A DNA stretch of 64,000 nucleotides from Demequina capsici. GTDB lineage: Bacteria; Actinomycetota; Actinomycetes; Actinomycetales; Demequinaceae. The notes beneath the pieces are model-generated. The model was not told the origin of the DNA. It worked only from the letters and a program-made list of their open reading frames with translations, and searched no databases. Positions within the stretch are counted from its first letter, which is position 1, and every line of letters begins with the position of its first letter. Location: the NCBI RefSeq assembly GCF_032102965.1, contig NZ_CP134880.1:1860001-1924000 (forward strand), written 5' to 3'. A program made the position numbers and the translations under genes. Positions 35,590-44,434 of this stretch are shown piece by piece.

Positions 35590-35815
35590 TCTGGCTCCTG
35601 CGAGGACGCTCGCCTCCGGCTCGGCCGGGGGCACGCGCGGTACCACCTCGCTTGCCGCTCTCCCCTGCCTCGCAGGCGGATCGCGGCCGCTCATGCCCCG
35701 CTGTCACGGGACGGACGCTGTGACGGGCTGCCCGTGCGGTTCTACCGCCCGACGCTGGTGGCCGGGTTTCTTCCGCAAGCTCGCCGGTGATGGCCGGGTC
35801 GACGCTGGTGGGTTC
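35590..35815 (-). ncRNA. ileS T-box riboswitch leader
   Basis: The T-box proper reads AGGTGGTACCGCG (35648 down to 35636 on the minus strand); its UGGU bulge can pair with the ACCA end of uncharged tRNA-Ile. About 140 nt upstream is a short stem I with specifier codon ATC (35791-35789) followed by ACCGGCGAGC and GGAAGAAAC, the layout of actinobacterial ileS leaders with very short stem I, which act at translation. There is no T-run terminator, which fits a translational switch. Boundaries are approximate. Confidence 0.85.
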
Positions 35816-36041
35816 AGTGTAGCCCGCGCGCCGTGGCGGTCGCCGCAGGCTCGGGCGCTGTGACGCGCGACACGGACCGTCGACATCGCCCACCGGGGAA
35901 CATTACGCTGGAGACGCTGGTTCCTTGAGGACCAGGATCCACGCGATCCCGCCGGGCGGCGCAGCCCTTCACACGCCGCCCCGCCGCTCGCGGGCACGGC
36001 GTCCGCCCTTGCCCCGCGACCCGCATTGGACGTCCTCGCCC
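35816..36041. other. divergent control region between ileS leader and MFS gene 1
   Basis: This stretch must hold the ileS promoter and that of the rightward MFS gene. I see a 7-bp imperfect hairpin CTGGTTCC/GGACCAG near 35918-35936 and no convincing coding sequence. The MFS frame is open leftward to 35925, but that part is basic, Pro/Arg-rich and not shared with the paralogue. Confidence 0.4.
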
Positions 36042-37664
36042 TTGTCCTCCACCACACGCACCCTCGAGCTTCCCGCGCTCGATGGCCTCCTTGACCGCGC
36101 CGTGCCCTCGCACCTCGACCCGTCGGCCGTCCACGAGGCGGAGCCGACGACCGTCACCATCCCCCTCGCGGGGGGAGCCGAGGCCGTGGTCGTCGACGAG
36201 CCTGAGCCCCAGGTCCGGCCGCTCAGCACGCTGACGCTGTCACCCCGACGTGCCCGCCTGGCGCTCGGAGTGCTGGCCGCCGGCGCCTTCGCCACCGGCG
36301 CGAACGAGGCATCGATCGTGGCGCTGAGCACGTCGATCTCCACCGGCCTCGGCATCCCGGTGGCGCAGGTCGGCATGCTCGCCACCGCGTTCGCCCTCAC
36401 CGTGGTCGCCTCAGCCGTCCCTCTCACGCTCCTCACCGCGCGGCTGTCCGCGCGCACCACGCTCACGGCCACGCTCGGGGTGTGGACGCTCGGAGTGGGC
36501 ATCGCCGCGAGCGCAGGTTCCTTCGCGCAGCTCGCCGCGGGCCGGGTGGTGTCGGGCGCCGCGCACGCGCTGTTCTGGGGACTCGTCGCGCCCACTGCCG
36601 CGAGCCTCTTCGCGCCGCACCTGCGGGCGATGACGGTCACCCGGATCATGGTGGGCGGCGCGGCGGCAGGCGTCGTCGGCACGCCGCTCGTCACCGTCGC
36701 GGGAACACGTCTCGGATGGCAGGCACCGTACTGGGGTTTCACGGCGGTGGGCCTCCTGCTCGTGGCGGCGCTCGCGCTCGCACTGCCCGGTCGCGCGCCT
36801 CACGAGCCGGCCGAGCCGAGCGGCCCGGATCCCGCGCCGACCTCGCACACCAGGGGCGACGTGCCGTCGCATCGGGACTTCCTGCGGGTGCTGAGCGTCG
36901 CGTTCCTGGCACAGGTCTCGATGTCAGCCACATGGACCTACATCGCCTCGTTCTACACCGAGGTGGCGCACGTGCCCACCTCGGCGGTGCCGATCCTCTT
37001 CGCGCTCGGCGGGATCGTGGGCGTCGGCGCGACGCTCGCCGTCGGGCCCCTGCTGGCCCGACGCGCCGTGCACAGCGTGGGCCTGGGGATCGTGGGCGTC
37101 GCGCTCGCCTGGATCCTGCTGGCCACCGGCACCCCCTGGGGCGCAGCGACGGGCCAGGTGGCGCAGGCGGCCGGCTGGGCCGTCCTCGTCGCGGCGCTGC
37201 TGAACTGGGCGATGCGGCACACGCCGTGGCGCACCGACCTGGGAGCCAGCACGTTCATGATGACGTCCAACTCCGGGGCCGCGATCGGCCCGCTGCTGGG
37301 CGGGCTCGCCCTCGCCTCCTTCGGCCTGCGCATGCTGCCCCTCGTGTCGCTGCTGCTCACGGCGGTGGCCGCGGTGGTCGTGGGGACGGTCGACCCGAAG
37401 GTGGTGCGTCGGCTCGCCGTCTCGCGCCGCGTGCGCATGGCGCTGGAGCGTCGAGAGGACCTCCGTGCACGACGCGCGGAGTGGAAGGTCCGGACCGCTC
37501 CGGCGCGCGCACGATCCATCGCTGCGGCCTGGGGCGTGGGGCAGGCGGCGGCGCGGCACGCGGCCGTGCAGGCGCGTTCCCGCACCGTGGTCGTGGCGCG
37601 CGCGGCCTCCGATCAGCATGCGGCGTCGTCGCAGTCCGCGGATCCCTCGCCCGACCAGCCCTGA
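36042..37664 (+). CDS. MFS drug/metabolite exporter 1
   Basis: Major facilitator of the DHA1 type, about 540 residues, with twelve predicted helices after an acidic N-terminus of about 65 residues. Similarity to the next gene is strong along its length: TTRTLELP, VVDEP, SPRRAR, AAGAFA, TAASLFAPHLRAMTVTR, LNWAMRHTPWRTD. I start at a TTG at 36042 because the paralogue has a TTG at the same aligned codon and similarity begins there; neither has a good ribosome-binding site. A basic C-terminal tail of about 70 residues is cytoplasmic. Substrate unknown. Confidence 0.8.
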   Translation: MSSTTRTLELPALDGLLDRAVPSHLDPSAVHEAEPTTVTIPLAGGAEAVVVDEPEPQVRPLSTLTLSPRRARLALGVLAAGAFATGANEASIVALSTSISTGLGIPVAQVGMLATAFALTVVASAVPLTLLTARLSARTTLTATLGVWTLGVGIAASAGSFAQLAAGRVVSGAAHALFWGLVAPTAASLFAPHLRAMTVTRIMVGGAAAGVVGTPLVTVAGTRLGWQAPYWGFTAVGLLLVAALALALPGRAPHEPAEPSGPDPAPTSHTRGDVPSHRDFLRVLSVAFLAQVSMSATWTYIASFYTEVAHVPTSAVPILFALGGIVGVGATLAVGPLLARRAVHSVGLGIVGVALAWILLATGTPWGAATGQVAQAAGWAVLVAALLNWAMRHTPWRTDLGASTFMMTSNSGAAIGPLLGGLALASFGLRMLPLVSLLLTAVAAVVVGTVDPKVVRRLAVSRRVRMALERREDLRARRAEWKVRTAPARARSIAAAWGVGQAAARHAAVQARSRTVVVARAASDQHAASSQSADPSPDQP

Positions 37665-37785
37665 CATCGGCCTCAGGGCCGCCGTGCGGACGCTGTGCAG
37701 TGCGTCACCGGAGGGCGCTCGGGCATCGACTCGAGGGCACCTGGAACCGTAGGATACGAGTCGTCGTTCTCAAGATTGCAGATCT

Positions 37786-37802
37786 TCTCGATCCGATCGA
37801 GA
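37786..37802. promoter_or_regulatory. palindromic operator candidate upstream of MFS gene 2
   Basis: TCTCGATC-C-GATCGAGA, perfect 8-bp arms around one base, 89 bp before the TTG at 37891. A related but imperfect sequence, TTTCGATCGGTCGAG, occurs at 50675-50689 upstream of the third MFS gene. A shared regulator is conceivable but unproven. Confidence 0.4.
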
Positions 37803-37890
37803 GGCGGCACCCACACCCCCTCTTGAGGCCCGTCCCCGCGGGCCCGTGACGCTTCACCCTGCCCGCACCACCCCAGACTGGAATCCGCCG

Positions 37891-39741
37891 TTGTCCGCCA
37901 CGACCCGCACGCTCGAGCTGCCCTCGCTCGACGCGTGGCAGCACACCCACCCCGCCGCGCAGGCGGCACCGCGCGAGCCTTTCGACCCTGAGCCGACCAC
38001 CGCGGCGATCCCTGTCACCGGCGCCGCCGAGGCGATCGTCGTCGACGAGCCCGATCCGGGCTTCCGCTCCCTCACGGCGCTGACCATGTCCCCGCGCCGC
38101 GCACGCGCCGCGCTCATGGCACTCGCCGCAGGCGCCTTCGCCGCGAGCGTCAACGAGGGAGCCGTCGTGGCGCTCACGCCGTCGATCTCGGCGAGCCTGG
38201 GAGTGCCGATGGCCCAGGTGGGCGTCCTCGTCACCGCCTTCGCGCTCACGGTCGTGATCGCCGCGGTGCCCCTGACGATGCTCGCGGGACGATTCGCGGC
38301 CCGCACCACGCTCACCGCGACGTTCGTCGTGTGGACCGCCGGCGTGGTCGTGGCCGCGACCGCCGGCTCGTTCGCCCAGCTCGCCGCGGGCCGCATCATC
38401 TCCGCCGCGGCGCACGGACTGTTCTGGGGCGTGGTCGCACCGACTGCGGCGAGCCTCTTCGCGCCGCACCTGCGCGCCATGACCGTCACCCGTGTCATGG
38501 TCGGAGGATCCGTGGCCGGCGTGATCGGGACCCCCCTCGTCACCGTGGCCGGTGAGACGGTGGGCTGGCAGGTCGCCTTCGTCGCGCTCGCGGCGATCGG
38601 CGTGGCGCTGGTGATCGCCCTGGCGCTCACCCTGCCCGGCCGTGCCAGGAACGACGACGACTGCACGGATGCCGACGCGAGGCCGCGCGCGCCGCACACG
38701 ATCGGCGACGTGCCGTCGCTGCGGCACTTCGCGAGGGTGCTGGCCGTCACCTTCACCATGCAGGTGGGCATGGCGATCACGTGGACGTACATCGTCGCGT
38801 ACTACACGGGTGCAGGCGGCGTCCCCAAGTCCGCCGTCCCGCTGCTGTTCTCGTTGGGCGGCATCGTGGGCGTCACCTCCACCCTGCTCATCACCCGCTT
38901 CCTGGCCCGTCACGCCGTCCAGACGGTGGGCCTCGGCGTGGTGGGCGTGGGGGTCGCCTGGATGCTCCTCGCGGTCGGCCAGCCGTGGGCCACCGTGGCC
39001 GGACAGGTGACCGTGTCGTTCGGCTGGGCCGTGCTCATGGCGGGCCTGCTCAACTGGGCCGTGCGCCACACGCCGTGGCGCACGGACGTCGGCTCCAGCG
39101 TCTACATGGTGACGGCCAACCTGGGCGCCGCCGTCGGCCCGCTGGTCGGGGGCTACGTGGTCGCCACGTTCGGCCTGGCGCTGCTGCCCGTGGTGTCGCT
39201 GGGCCTCACCGCCGTGGCCGGGGTGCTCGTGGTCACCGTCGACCCGACGGTGGTGCGCCGCCTCGCCGTGCCCCGGCAGGTCCGCATGGCGCTCGAGCGC
39301 CGCGAGGAGCTCCGTGCGCGCAGGCGGGAGTGGAGCAGACGCGCGGGCGCGCCCACGCACCGTCCCGTCGCCGCGGCGTGGGCGGTGGGCCAGAACGCCG
39401 CGCAGCAGCCCGGCGCAGAACGACGATCGCTGATGGCCGGCGTATGGACCCGACCCTGGGTCAACGCACGCCTCGCCTTCCCCGGCTACCGCTGGCAGGC
39501 TCACCACCGAGCCCGGTCGCGTCGGCTCGACGCCGATGAGGCGCTTCTGACGGCTCACGCGACGCGGCTGGCCGTCCTCCGGGACGATGCGGCGGCTCAC
39601 GCCGTGCGGCTCGCCGCCCAGGAGCACGTGGCCGGATCGGACGCGGTGCTCGCCGACGACGCGAACGAGGCGCTGACATGCCGTCCCGAGGAGCAGGTCG
39701 CCGCCTTGCAGGCGCTCGACCCGTACCGCGCCGACGCCTGA
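37891..39741 (+). CDS. MFS drug/metabolite exporter 2
   Basis: Paralogue of the preceding MFS gene, about 616 residues. Twelve helices after an acidic N-terminus; the shared landmarks include TAASLFAPHLRAMTVTR, LVTVAGETVGWQ and LNWAVRHTPWRTD. The C-terminus is about 80 residues longer than in copy 1: a basic segment (GVWTRPWVNARLAFPGYRWQ) and an Ala/Arg/Leu-rich stretch with heptad spacing that could form a coiled coil. The TTG start follows alignment with copy 1; an in-frame GTG at 37846 is an alternative. Probably an exporter; substrate unknown. Confidence 0.8.
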   Translation: MSATTRTLELPSLDAWQHTHPAAQAAPREPFDPEPTTAAIPVTGAAEAIVVDEPDPGFRSLTALTMSPRRARAALMALAAGAFAASVNEGAVVALTPSISASLGVPMAQVGVLVTAFALTVVIAAVPLTMLAGRFAARTTLTATFVVWTAGVVVAATAGSFAQLAAGRIISAAAHGLFWGVVAPTAASLFAPHLRAMTVTRVMVGGSVAGVIGTPLVTVAGETVGWQVAFVALAAIGVALVIALALTLPGRARNDDDCTDADARPRAPHTIGDVPSLRHFARVLAVTFTMQVGMAITWTYIVAYYTGAGGVPKSAVPLLFSLGGIVGVTSTLLITRFLARHAVQTVGLGVVGVGVAWMLLAVGQPWATVAGQVTVSFGWAVLMAGLLNWAVRHTPWRTDVGSSVYMVTANLGAAVGPLVGGYVVATFGLALLPVVSLGLTAVAGVLVVTVDPTVVRRLAVPRQVRMALERREELRARRREWSRRAGAPTHRPVAAAWAVGQNAAQQPGAERRSLMAGVWTRPWVNARLAFPGYRWQAHHRARSRRLDADEALLTAHATRLAVLRDDAAAHAVRLAAQEHVAGSDAVLADDANEALTCRPEEQVAALQALDPYRADA

Positions 39742-39819
39742 GCGATGCCCCCGGCCCGCGCGGCCGGCATCCGACCCGCTGACCGACGCACGTCTGCAGC
39801 ACGCTGTAGCGTCGTCGCC

Positions 39820-41460
39820 ATGAGCGAACTGGAGCGCCTGGCCGACGCACTCTACGAGCTGGCGACATCCTCCAGCCCGATCGAGCTGATGTGGGACGGC
39901 AAGCTCGAGCACCTGGACGAATGGGACGACCTCTCCCCTGCGTCCCGCGAGGCGGTGCGGCGCCGGCACCTGGAGATCGCGCAGGCGGCCGAAGCGATCG
40001 ACGTCCAGGGCGACCCCGCGCGTCGCGCGCTGCGCGACGTGGTCGCCACCACGGCGCGCAGCAGAGCTCTGATGTCGACGTGGGAGCCGGAGCTCCACCT
40101 GGTCAACCCGCGCATGGGGGTCCTCGAGCTGATCCTGTCGTTCGTCACCTCGTTCCCACTCGCGACGGCTGAGCACGGCGAGGCGTACCTCACCAAGCTG
40201 GGCCGGATCCCTGCGATGCTCGAGCAGCTGATGGACGTGGCCCAGGCCGCCGCCGACGAGGGTCGGGTCGCGCTCGCCAGCCACCTCGAGGCGACGGCGG
40301 CCTCCGCAGAGGCGTACCTAGCCACGCCCGCCGGCGCTGACGAGCGGCTGTGCGGGCAGGCTCCGCCCATCGACCTCGACCCAGCGGCCGCCCAAGGGTG
40401 GAGGGACCGGGTGGTCATGGTCGTGCGGGACCACGTCCGTCCAGGGCTCGCGGAGTACCGCACACGGCTGCGGCTGCTCGCCGAGCGAGGACGACCGGAC
40501 GACCGGCCCGGCCTGGTCCACCTTGACGGCGGCCTCGCCATCTATCAGGACCAGATCTGGGCGAACCTCCTGCTGGACCGGACGCCTGACCAGCTGCACA
40601 CGCTGGGGCTCGAGCGCATCGCTCTGCTCGAGCAGGAGTACCTGGAGGTCGCAGGCCCTCTGCTCGGGCTCCACGACGTCGACGAGATCTACCGGCGCCT
40701 CAGGGACGACGAGACGCTGCGGTATCGCGACGCGGTCACCCTGGTCGCCGACGCGACCGAGGCGCTCGCACGGGCCGAGGAGGCCTCGCACGCCTGGTTC
40801 GGAACGCTGCCGACCTCTCGGTGCACCGCGAACGCCACCGATTTCGGTCCGATGGGCTACTACTCGGGCCCGGACCCCCAGACCGGCAAGCCGCCTGCGT
40901 TCTACGTGAAGACGTCCGACCCGACGGCCTGGTCCACCTACGAGCTCGAAGGGCTCACCTATCACGAGGCGATCCCGGGGCACCATCTGCAGATCGCGCT
41001 CGCCGCCGAGAACCCGTCGCTGCATCGGGTGCAGCGGGAGTTCTTCAACACGGCGTACGCCGAGGGCTGGGCGCTGTACGCCGAACGGCTCGCGGACGAG
41101 ATGGGCCTGTACTCGTCGCAGCTGTCACGCGTCGGCATGCTGCTCAACGACTCCATGCGCGCATGCCGCCTGGTGGTGGACACAGGCATCCACGCGTTCG
41201 GCTGGAGTCGTGACCAGGCTGTCCAGTTCATGGTGGACCACTCGCCGATCGACCCCGTGCACGTGGAGCAGGAGGTGGACCGGTACATCGCCTGGCCCGG
41301 CCAGGCGCTCGCATACATGGTGGGGAGGCTGGAGATCGAGTCGATCCGCACCGCTGCCGAGCGCATGGACGGCTTCGAGATCCGGGACTTCCACGACAGG
41401 GTGCTGCGCTACGGCTCCGTGCCGTTGACCACGCTGCGGGCTCAGGTCCTCGAGGGCTGA
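39820..41460 (+). CDS. DUF885-family metallopeptidase
   Basis: Soluble protein of 546 residues with the DUF885 signature HEAIPGHHLQ (His382, Glu383, His388), a zinc-peptidase motif, followed by NTAYAEGWALYAERLADEMG, which carries the third ligand region. Relatives in actinobacteria are annotated as uncharacterised carboxypeptidase-like enzymes; the in vivo substrate is not known. No signal peptide. A TAGCGT -10 hexamer ends 7 nt before the ATG, so the mRNA is probably leaderless. Independent of the MFS genes, 78 bp after them. Confidence 0.87.
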   Translation: MSELERLADALYELATSSSPIELMWDGKLEHLDEWDDLSPASREAVRRRHLEIAQAAEAIDVQGDPARRALRDVVATTARSRALMSTWEPELHLVNPRMGVLELILSFVTSFPLATAEHGEAYLTKLGRIPAMLEQLMDVAQAAADEGRVALASHLEATAASAEAYLATPAGADERLCGQAPPIDLDPAAAQGWRDRVVMVVRDHVRPGLAEYRTRLRLLAERGRPDDRPGLVHLDGGLAIYQDQIWANLLLDRTPDQLHTLGLERIALLEQEYLEVAGPLLGLHDVDEIYRRLRDDETLRYRDAVTLVADATEALARAEEASHAWFGTLPTSRCTANATDFGPMGYYSGPDPQTGKPPAFYVKTSDPTAWSTYELEGLTYHEAIPGHHLQIALAAENPSLHRVQREFFNTAYAEGWALYAERLADEMGLYSSQLSRVGMLLNDSMRACRLVVDTGIHAFGWSRDQAVQFMVDHSPIDPVHVEQEVDRYIAWPGQALAYMVGRLEIESIRTAAERMDGFEIRDFHDRVLRYGSVPLTTLRAQVLEG

Positions 41461-41571
41461 CGCCGCGGTCCACGCCCCGCCGAGCGCGCGCGGGATGCGC
41501 GGCGCACACTGAGGGTGGGCCGCGCGAGAGTCGGCTGGCGGCACGGCGCGGTGCCCAGGACGGAGTCCCCC

Positions 41572-41988
41572 ATGATCAGCGAATCCACAGCGGTCGCGAC
41601 CTTCTCGACCGATTCGATCGACGACGCGATCGCCTTCTACGGCACCACGCTCGGCTTGCAGGTGCTGGGCCCCGACACCGTCGGCGTCGAGGACGCCATG
41701 GTGGTCCGCGCCGCGGGCGGCACGGCGGCGTTCATCTACCTCAAGGACGATCACGTGCCGGCCACGCACACGGTGCTGACCCTGCTGGTGGACGACCTCG
41801 ACGCGGTCGTCGCCGAGCTGGGCAGGGCCGGCGTCAAGCCTGAGCTGCTCGAATGGACCGACGAGCAGGGCATCGCTCGAGGAGTCGAGGGCATGCCGCC
41901 GTCGGCGTGGGTCAAGGACCCCGCGGGCAACTGGGTGTGCTTCACCGAGGCCGACATGGCGCTCGCGGGCGGCGCGGCGGCCGCCTGA
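41572..41988 (+). CDS. VOC-superfamily (glyoxalase-like) protein
   Basis: A 138-residue vicinal-oxygen-chelate protein with paired beta-alpha-beta-beta-beta units: VATFSTDSIDDAIAFYGTTLGLQVL then VLTLLVDDLDAVVAELGRAGV, ending DPAGNWVCFTEAD. The metal-ligand His near the start is absent, so it may be a binding or resistance protein rather than a glyoxalase. The frame opens at 41515, but the ATG at 41572 starts the domain. Convergent with the HTH gene; 50 bp between them. Confidence 0.82.
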   Translation: MISESTAVATFSTDSIDDAIAFYGTTLGLQVLGPDTVGVEDAMVVRAAGGTAAFIYLKDDHVPATHTVLTLLVDDLDAVVAELGRAGVKPELLEWTDEQGIARGVEGMPPSAWVKDPAGNWVCFTEADMALAGGAAAA

Positions 41989-42038
41989 CGCCATGGCCGC
42001 GCGGGCCGGCGTCGCGGCCGGGGCTCGGTCGCCCGAGG

Positions 42039-42623
42039 TCAGGGGTGCGCCGACGCCGGCTCCGCCTCGCTCGCGTCGCCGTCGTGCTCGGTGGCCACGT
42101 ACGGGAACGCGGTGACGTTGAGCAGGGTCGGCTCGGTGCCGGGTCGACGCTCGGCCGCGGCCTCGAACCGCGCGATGAGCGCGTTGAGCTGTGCCTCCAC
42201 CTCGACACGCTCGTCGGGCGTGAAGTAGGCGACCTGCCGGGCGACGCGGGTGAAGTCCGACACCCAGTCCGCGCCCTCGGCGGCGATGTAGCGAGCCGCG
42301 TCAGCGGCGAGCATGCGGTTGAGGCCCTCGATGCCCGCGATGAACTCGGCGGGCGCGAGCGACCCGATGTCCTGCCGGGAGATGAAGCTCTCCTCCTCGA
42401 TCGCGCGGAAGTAGCGCTCGATGGCTCCGCCGCGCCGCTCCTCGCGCGTGACCTCGATGATGCCGCCGTCGAGCAGCTCCGAGACCGCCCGGTAGAGCGA
42501 GGCCTGCGGCACGTCGTCGAGCACCTTCGCGAGCTGCTTGACGTTCATCTCGGACTGGGCCAGCACCAGCGAGACGCGGATGCGCACGGGGTGAAGGAGA
42601 AGGCGGGAGCGACGAGGATCCAT
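42039..42623 (-). CDS. winged-helix transcription regulator (ArsR/PadR-like)
   Basis: A 194-residue regulator. The N-terminal wHTH is clear: HPVRIRVSLVLAQSEMNVKQLAKVLDDVPQASLYRAVSELLDGGIIEVTRE, then a wing with GGAIERYFR. The rest is a helical domain that probably dimerises or binds a ligand. A TAGAAT -10 hexamer (42637-42632, minus strand) lies 8 nt before the ATG, so the mRNA is likely leaderless and possibly autoregulated. The 241 bp upstream are AT-richer than the surroundings and show no other gene. Confidence 0.85.
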   Translation of the reverse strand: MDPRRSRLLLHPVRIRVSLVLAQSEMNVKQLAKVLDDVPQASLYRAVSELLDGGIIEVTREERRGGAIERYFRAIEEESFISRQDIGSLAPAEFIAGIEGLNRMLAADAARYIAAEGADWVSDFTRVARQVAYFTPDERVEVEAQLNALIARFEAAAERRPGTEPTLLNVTAFPYVATEHDGDASEAEPASAHP

Positions 42624-42864
42624 GGGCAGTCATTCTACTGTCTAAGAAGGCTGAATCGCGCTGGTCACGTCACTGAATGCCGCCCGATCCGCCCCGAATA
42701 CCACCGAATATGCGTGGAATGGGGGCGGTAATAGGACCTCCGGCCTTCCGTTTGGCATCGTTCTCATGAATGGCGCCATGAAACGCACCGCGGTGCGGAA
42801 ATCGTCGCCTGTGGAAAGAGAGGGGGCGTCACGGTCCGATGGCGGCGCTCCCGCTGCCGTGCGG

Positions 42865-44415
42865 TCAGCGCCTGCGACCCAGGAAGGGCACGAACTTGCC
42901 CGTCCGTGAGGCGTACTCCTCATACCCCTCGTACGCACCCCTCAGGTAGGACTCCTCGAGCCTGGTCTTGAGCTCGAAGAACACCATGAGCACCAGCACG
43001 AGCGCCCAGACGACGGCCTCGCCGCGCGCCACCGCCACGCCCGCGCAGATCGTCACCACCCCCGTGTAGACCGGGTGCCGCATCCACCGGTACAGGCCCT
43101 TCGCCACGAGTCCCGTGCCGTTCGGCGTGGGCAGCGGGGTCAACGCACGCCCCAGGTGCAGGCCCGAGACGGCGAGCAGCACCGATCCCAGCACCACGAC
43201 CGCCAGGCCAGGCATCGGCGCGTCCGGCACATCGGGGCTCCACTGCGGCGGCCAGAAGCCCACGCCCAGGAACAGCAGCGCCTGCGTGGCCACGAGCGCC
43301 CAGTCGATGCGCGCCTGCCGATCGAGCAGCCTCATGCGCCTGATCGTGTGCATCCCCTGCTCCGCCGCCACCGAGACCTCCTCGTCCTTCTCTCCGATCC
43401 AACGATCGACGCGCTCCCACCAGTCGAACAGCCACGTCGTGCGATCCTCGACGTCCGCAGGGATCTCCTCCGGCATCGCGGTCCAGCCTTTCATGGTGAT
43501 GCGCTTGTCCACCGGCAGCTCGCGCCACACGTCACGGATCGTGGACAGCCTCTCAAGACCGGTGTGCGCCACGACCACGACCGCCGCGCGCGGGCATGCC
43601 TCCATGGCCGCCATCACTCCCCCGACATGCGGCGGCATCACGTGCGGCATCGACTCCGCCCGGTCCGCGAGCGCGTCGTGCCCTGCCTCCCGGAGAGCGC
43701 GGATCCTCGACGCGCGGCGGCGCGGCGTCGCGTTCGCGCCCTCGGGGAAGATCAGCACGGCGTCGTCGTCGTCCATGCCGGCGGCGAGCTGGCCGACCGC
43801 GTCCGCCCCACCTGCTGCCCCCGAGCGACGGTAGCGACGCGGCGTCACGAAGCGCGCGGGGATGCGGTGGAGCAGCACGTCGATCGCCGGATCCCACTGG
43901 AGGGTGTCCTTGAGCACGATCATCGGGTCGCGGTCGAAGCGGTTGAGCAGGGCCTCCACGATCACGAAGGAGTCGCCGGGGCCCGCATGCCGGCTCACGA
44001 CGATGATCGGCAGGCCGCGCGCGGCGCGGTCCAGGTCCGAGTCCTCATGGACGATGTCGAGCCGCAGGGTCCACCGCACCTGCCAGAACAGCAGCGCGAG
44101 CAGACGGCTGGCCAGCGTGTAGTGCGCCTCCTGGAACGACGGCCTCCGCAGCAGCAGCCCGAAGCCGGAGCCGATCCACAGCGCGAACAGGCACACGAGC
44201 GCGAACGCGTCCCACATGACGTAGAAGACGGCCATCGCGAACACTCGCGTGAGCCGCAGCCTGCCGGGCAGCGCCCAGCTCACGATGCCTGCGACGGTCG
44301 CGGCCAGCAGCATGACCGCCGGTATCACGGCGACTGCGAGGAACACCACCAGCGGCGCGATCACCAGCCGGCGCACCCACACGGGCGGCAGGCGAAGGCT
44401 CCTGGGCGGCCTCAC
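42865..44415 (-). CDS. PlsC-type acyltransferase fused to an isoprenylcysteine/phospholipid methyltransferase-like domain
   Basis: A 516-residue integral-membrane protein with two enzymatic parts. Residues 1-90 form two or three helices; residues 135-330 are an acyltransferase with HAGPGD (His143-Asp148, HX4D) and FPEGAN (224-226). After a linker, helices lead to an ICMT/PEMT-like C-domain with RHPVYTG (446-452) and a final EESYLRGAYEGYEEYASRTGKFVPF block. I infer lipid remodelling. The start is a GTG at 44415, 19 bp after the patatin gene's stop; a longer open frame upstream only overlaps that gene. No close domain combination is known to me. Confidence 0.82.
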   Translation of the reverse strand: MRPPRSLRLPPVWVRRLVIAPLVVFLAVAVIPAVMLLAATVAGIVSWALPGRLRLTRVFAMAVFYVMWDAFALVCLFALWIGSGFGLLLRRPSFQEAHYTLASRLLALLFWQVRWTLRLDIVHEDSDLDRAARGLPIIVVSRHAGPGDSFVIVEALLNRFDRDPMIVLKDTLQWDPAIDVLLHRIPARFVTPRRYRRSGAAGGADAVGQLAAGMDDDDAVLIFPEGANATPRRRASRIRALREAGHDALADRAESMPHVMPPHVGGVMAAMEACPRAAVVVVAHTGLERLSTIRDVWRELPVDKRITMKGWTAMPEEIPADVEDRTTWLFDWWERVDRWIGEKDEEVSVAAEQGMHTIRRMRLLDRQARIDWALVATQALLFLGVGFWPPQWSPDVPDAPMPGLAVVVLGSVLLAVSGLHLGRALTPLPTPNGTGLVAKGLYRWMRHPVYTGVVTICAGVAVARGEAVVWALVLVLMVFFELKTRLEESYLRGAYEGYEEYASRTGKFVPFLGRRR

Positions 44416-44434
44416 GCCGTCGTCCCTGCGCCGG

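Noticed and set aside
42642-42938. A 98-codon leftward frame between the HTH gene and the acyltransferase fusion
   Set aside because: No ribosome-binding site, no family features, and half of it overlaps the fusion gene in another frame.
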